Origin: Bacillota bacterium
Lineage (GTDB): Bacteria > Bacillota_E > Sulfobacillia > Sulfobacillales > Sulfobacillaceae
Direction: 5' to 3'
Length of the DNA: 7,869 bases
Assembly (NCBI GenBank): GCA_021802375.1
Contig: JAKAAL010000161.1
Location: forward strand, 1-7,869
Shown: one piece after another, positions 5,300 through 7,869 of the stretch
How positions within the stretch are numbered: position 1 is the first letter of the stretch
How the letters are laid out: every line of letters begins with the position of its first letter
The notes under the pieces: model-generated
What the model saw: only the letters and a program-made list of their open reading frames with translations
The model's database searches: none
Told to the model about the DNA's origin: nothing
Position numbers and translations under genes: made by a program

Positions 5300-7022
5300 A
5301 AAATGCCCCTTGCCGGAGCAAGCTCGGATAGAAGCCGTAGATGGCTTAGTAGGGTTAGACGAAGACGGTCGCTTTTCCGTGACCGATCCCCTAGGAGGAG
5401 GCCGATACGCGGTCATTTTGGCTCCAGTGGCGCCTTCACCCCTGGAATTGCGAGTCAATGGCATCGTGGTCACAGGAGAGGTGGTGGTGGAACGAAAGGA
5501 TCGGATTCGGGCGAAGGTGGTCGATCGGCCTGCCAAGAGCAGCTTCGCGATTCACATCAACGAGAGTGCTAGCCAGGCTCGCCTGATGGTAGAATATCAT
5601 CCCGGCGAAAAGATTACCCTTCGGCCGCAACCGCCCGTTTCCCGTTTGGCATTAACATGGGAGACGGAGTCGGTGGTTTCGCAGCCGATTTCTTTGGGCT
5701 CCGTGATGGCAGAGATGGGCCGACAGGGAATCGTGTGGGGCCGCATTGAAGAATCGCGAATTGCCGAGTTTCTTCTGACCAACGTATCAGGTTCGCTAGT
5801 AGTGGCCTCGAGCGAGATGGACGGCTTTGACACCCGGCAAGGACAGGGCCCCTTGCCGGGATCGACCGCCGTTCGTGACCGTCCCCTCGTCCATGCCGTT
5901 GATTTTGTCGAGGCGGGGACCATCCTGGCCACGGTAGGGGAAGTCAAACGGCGGGTGACGGGTGAGCCGATGGCCATTGGTCCTTGGGTTGGCGGTCAGG
6001 GCACCGCCGTCATGGCGGATGGCCGGCATCTGGTCGCCCTCCATTCGGGGCGGTTGGAGAGGGGTATTGGGCCAATCCGCGTGTATAGGGAACACTGGAT
6101 TGAGGGCGATGTCGGCCCTCACGATATCCTCGTTGAGGGCGAGGGCGACGTGATTGTCAACGGCAATGTGAGCCAATCGACGATTGTGGCTCAAGGGGAG
6201 ATCATTGTCAGTGGCGCGGTGACCAAGAGCGAACTGCATGCTGGTGGCCGCGTGGCATGCGGCCAAGCCGTATTGGATTCATGGCTTTATTCGGGATCCT
6301 TGGCGAAGACGGCCGAGCACTTTCGTGCCGAGTTAGAGGCGTTGTTACAAGAGCTTTTTGGCCTGCACGATCTCTTTGTGCAGTGCGAAGCGGTGGCCCA
6401 TCAAACCGACCGAAGGCTTCCTAACGATTTGATTAAACGGCTGGTGGAATACAAATTCCCCGATGCCCATCGACAAGTCCAACGATTATGCACGCTCGAA
6501 GAAGGGATGCCTGGCCTCATCACCGCCCCCGAAGATCGCGAGAGCCTATGGCACCTAAAGGACGAGCTATCCCCGGAAAATTTGGCCCAGCTAAAGTCTC
6601 CACGCGAAATCATGGGCTTAGTTCAGCGACGATGGGCCAAAGACACCCCCTCTTCTTCGGTGGATAGGGGAGATTTACCAAAACCGTCAAGCCAATTGGC
6701 ACGGGTGAGAAATTCGGTCATCTTTGCGAGGGGCAGCGTGACTTTGGTGGATGCCATCGATTCGAGGTTAGACATCTCCGATACCTTGATGGTGGGAAAT
6801 AGTCTTCGAGGAGGCCAGTCGTCTATTGGACGGCACCTTCAGGCCGACTCCTTGGGTTCGGCGTCTGGCGTCGAAACCCGCATTGATCTCCATCCTGGCG
6901 CGACCTGGTTGGCGGGCATGCGCCACGTCGGGGTAACCATCCAGAACATGGCGGGCGAGACGGATTATTCGACCGATGACACCGCTTGGGGAGGTGCTGC
7001 ATCGATGCCAAGATCCAAGTGA
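5232..7022 (+). CDS. FapA/DUF342 family protein (flagellar assembly protein A-like), start uncertain
   Basis: The continuous frame from ATG 5232 gives 596 residues, but its first ~28 residues are Pro/Arg-rich and unlike the family. Recognisable FapA sequence starts near base 5320: a DGLVGLDEDGRFSVTDPLGG N-terminal domain, followed by a LRVNGIVVTGEVVV strand pair. The middle (about 6070-6300) is the repetitive beta-roll typical of DUF342 (IEGDV, DVIVNGNV, EIIVSGAV, GGRVACGQAV). Next come charged helices, probably coiled coil (about 6300-6650), and a last beta section (about 6690-6950). The family is linked to flagellar assembly in Vibrio and to the cell surface elsewhere; its biochemical role is unclear. 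The true start is probably upstream at 5084/5087 in another frame, joined at the C8 tract. As the last gene of a c-di-GMP operon it is a plausible output. Its last 58 bases overlap the convergent folC-like gene. Confidence 0.8.
   Translation: MRLAPNCRAPQQHRPPLRFHPPPKCPLPEQARIEAVDGLVGLDEDGRFSVTDPLGGGRYAVILAPVAPSPLELRVNGIVVTGEVVVERKDRIRAKVVDRPAKSSFAIHINESASQARLMVEYHPGEKITLRPQPPVSRLALTWETESVVSQPISLGSVMAEMGRQGIVWGRIEESRIAEFLLTNVSGSLVVASSEMDGFDTRQGQGPLPGSTAVRDRPLVHAVDFVEAGTILATVGEVKRRVTGEPMAIGPWVGGQGTAVMADGRHLVALHSGRLERGIGPIRVYREHWIEGDVGPHDILVEGEGDVIVNGNVSQSTIVAQGEIIVSGAVTKSELHAGGRVACGQAVLDSWLYSGSLAKTAEHFRAELEALLQELFGLHDLFVQCEAVAHQTDRRLPNDLIKRLVEYKFPDAHRQVQRLCTLEEGMPGLITAPEDRESLWHLKDELSPENLAQLKSPREIMGLVQRRWAKDTPSSSVDRGDLPKPSSQLARVRNSVIFARGSVTLVDAIDSRLDISDTLMVGNSLRGGQSSIGRHLQADSLGSASGVETRIDLHPGATWLAGMRHVGVTIQNMAGETDYSTDDTAWGGAASMPRSK
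5292..5299 (+). repeat. C8 homopolymer tract at a frame change
   Basis: Eight consecutive C residues, the longest single-base run I see in the window. The leader frame enters as TCC CCC CCC and the FapA frame reads CAT CCC CCC CCA. Loss of one C (or gain of two) would fuse the two frames. Such tracts are known sites of replication slippage, transcriptional slippage and sequencing error. Confidence 0.75.
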
Positions 7023-7869
7023 CGATAGGCGTCTGCCACAAAGGAAACGGTGCCCAGCCATAGGATGCGCGTGTGCGGGGTCGTGCCGCGAAGGGATCCG
7101 CGTAAGGCTTCATGGACGGAGGCGACGATAGCGTCCTGGGGTCGGATGGCCAGGTCCCCATATTCATACAACAGGTAGGGATTGGAGCAGGTGGTATAGA
7201 CAATCGAGTCCGCGAAGGGCTCGACGGCCTGCTGGATTCCCTTGCGATCTTTGGACAGGGGCAGGGAGAGGACCACGCGATCGAAACGGCCACCGGCTTC
7301 GCGTAAGAGCGCTTGGGCTGAACGGTGGTGTATTGAGGCGTCCAGCAAGATATAGGGACTGGTGCAGAGGATTTGACCGCGACCGGGCCACACCAAGGAG
7401 GGGGCCAGGTCAACCACCGTTTCCGTATCGAGTCTTCCCGACAACAGATCTTCACTTACCGCCAAGGCCACGGCGAAGTTGTCGACGGTAGGACCAAGAG
7501 TAGGTAGATGGAGTGACGGGATGCGCCGTCCAGACGGCAAGACTACATCAAAGCGGGTGCCCGTCGTGTCGGCCACGCGGTCTTCTAACTGGATGGCTGA
7601 GGAGAGGTCGGTCATCGTGAGATCTTCAGGCCAGTTGGGGCGTTCCTGGCCAAGCACTTCCTCCAGCTCGGGACAGGAGGAACCCAGAAAGAGACGCTCG
7701 GTTTCGCAATGGACGATGCCAAGTTTGTGCCAGGCAATATCTTGCAGCGTGGGACCGAGCTCGCGTAGATGCTCGGGGAGCAGGTTGGTTAAAAGCGCAT
7801 AGCGGTGACTAAGCTGGGCCACGTCGTCAAAGCGTGCCCCACGTCCCGTTTCAATGACGGAGATCGGAA
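6965..7869 (-). CDS. FolC-like Mur ligase family protein, C-terminal part (5' truncated by window edge)
   Basis: The - strand frame is open to the right edge, giving about 301 residues; the N-terminal P-loop (GTNGKGS region) lies outside. Visible parts follow folylpolyglutamate/dihydrofolate synthase order. These are ISVIETGRGARFDD (the E-GxGGRxD motif), ALLTNLLPEHLRELGPTLQD with IAWHKLGI (the DH...LG.T..IA..KagI motif), DNFAVALAVSEDLL, LVWPGRGQIL (WPGR) and a C-terminal domain ending TRILWLGTVSFVADAYRHL. Several usual residues differ: DH is EH, DGAHNP is DASIHHRSA, and the later DKD is SKD. It may therefore belong to a divergent FolC-like ligase group and not be a standard FolC. It points against the c-di-GMP operon and overlaps it at the 3' ends, leaving no room for a terminator between them. 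The GTG at 7822 is an internal codon, not the start. Confidence 0.75.
   Translation of the reverse strand, partial: PISVIETGRGARFDDVAQLSHRYALLTNLLPEHLRELGPTLQDIAWHKLGIVHCETERLFLGSSCPELEEVLGQERPNWPEDLTMTDLSSAIQLEDRVADTTGTRFDVVLPSGRRIPSLHLPTLGPTVDNFAVALAVSEDLLSGRLDTETVVDLAPSLVWPGRGQILCTSPYILLDASIHHRSAQALLREAGGRFDRVVLSLPLSKDRKGIQQAVEPFADSIVYTTCSNPYLLYEYGDLAIRPQDAIVASVHEALRGSLRGTTPHTRILWLGTVSFVADAYRHLDLGIDAAPPQAVSSVE

Noticed and set aside
4961..5572. 203-residue open frame as a complete separate protein
   Set aside because: Its first part is a shadow of the EAL gene and its last part an Arg/Ser-rich shadow of fapA. Only the segment 5087-5299 looks coding.
6823..7455. 210-residue open frame on the - strand
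   Set aside because: It is an out-of-frame shadow of the FolC-like gene and of fapA, rich in Pro, Arg and Ser with no domain.

Overview
This window looks like a piece of a bacterial chromosome of moderately high G+C, with GTG and TTG start candidates and strong GGAGG-type Shine-Dalgarno sites. The form of the FapA (DUF342) N-terminus suggests a Firmicute, possibly of the Sulfobacillus type. That placement rests on recalled family patterns, not on a search, and is weak.

Layout. (1) 1-413: the C-terminal end of an ABC-2 type (NodJ/DrrB-like) transporter permease, cut by the left edge. (2) 486-1214: a secreted or membrane-anchored SIMPL/DUF541 protein, downstream on the same strand. (3) 1215-2176: about 960 bases with no convincing gene, holding a nested inverted repeat (1376-1422), a second hairpin (1486-1522) and some non-coding-looking open frames. 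(4) 2177-7022: a tightly packed four-gene operon on the + strand. It encodes an OmpR/PhoB-type winged-helix regulator with a degenerate receiver, a pseudo-receiver plus degenerate GGDEF protein, an EAL protein with all recognisable catalytic residues, and a FapA/DUF342 protein. The first three junctions overlap or nearly overlap (ATGA, GTGA, GTGATG). (5) 6965-7869: the C-terminal two thirds of a FolC-like Mur ligase on the - strand, cut by the right edge and overlapping the end of fapA tail to tail by 58 bases.

How the genes may work together. The operon looks like a cyclic-di-GMP module whose usual switches have been replaced. The regulator has Glu at the phospho-acceptor position and lacks the acidic pair and the Lys. 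The second protein has Asn at its phospho-acceptor position and GAGRF in place of GGDEF, but keeps an RxxD I-site, so it could bind c-di-GMP without making it. Only the EAL protein appears able to catalyse a reaction, c-di-GMP breakdown. The last gene, of a family tied to flagellar assembly and the cell surface, is a candidate output.

The most striking detail is an 8-cytosine run at 5292-5299. Upstream of it, a well-initiated reading frame coupled to the EAL stop encodes an Arg-rich, hydrophobic, Pro-rich leader. Downstream, the FapA-like frame continues in a different register. One C fewer would join the two into a single protein of about 644 residues. This could be a sequencing error, a pseudogene, a phase-variable tract or a slippage site.
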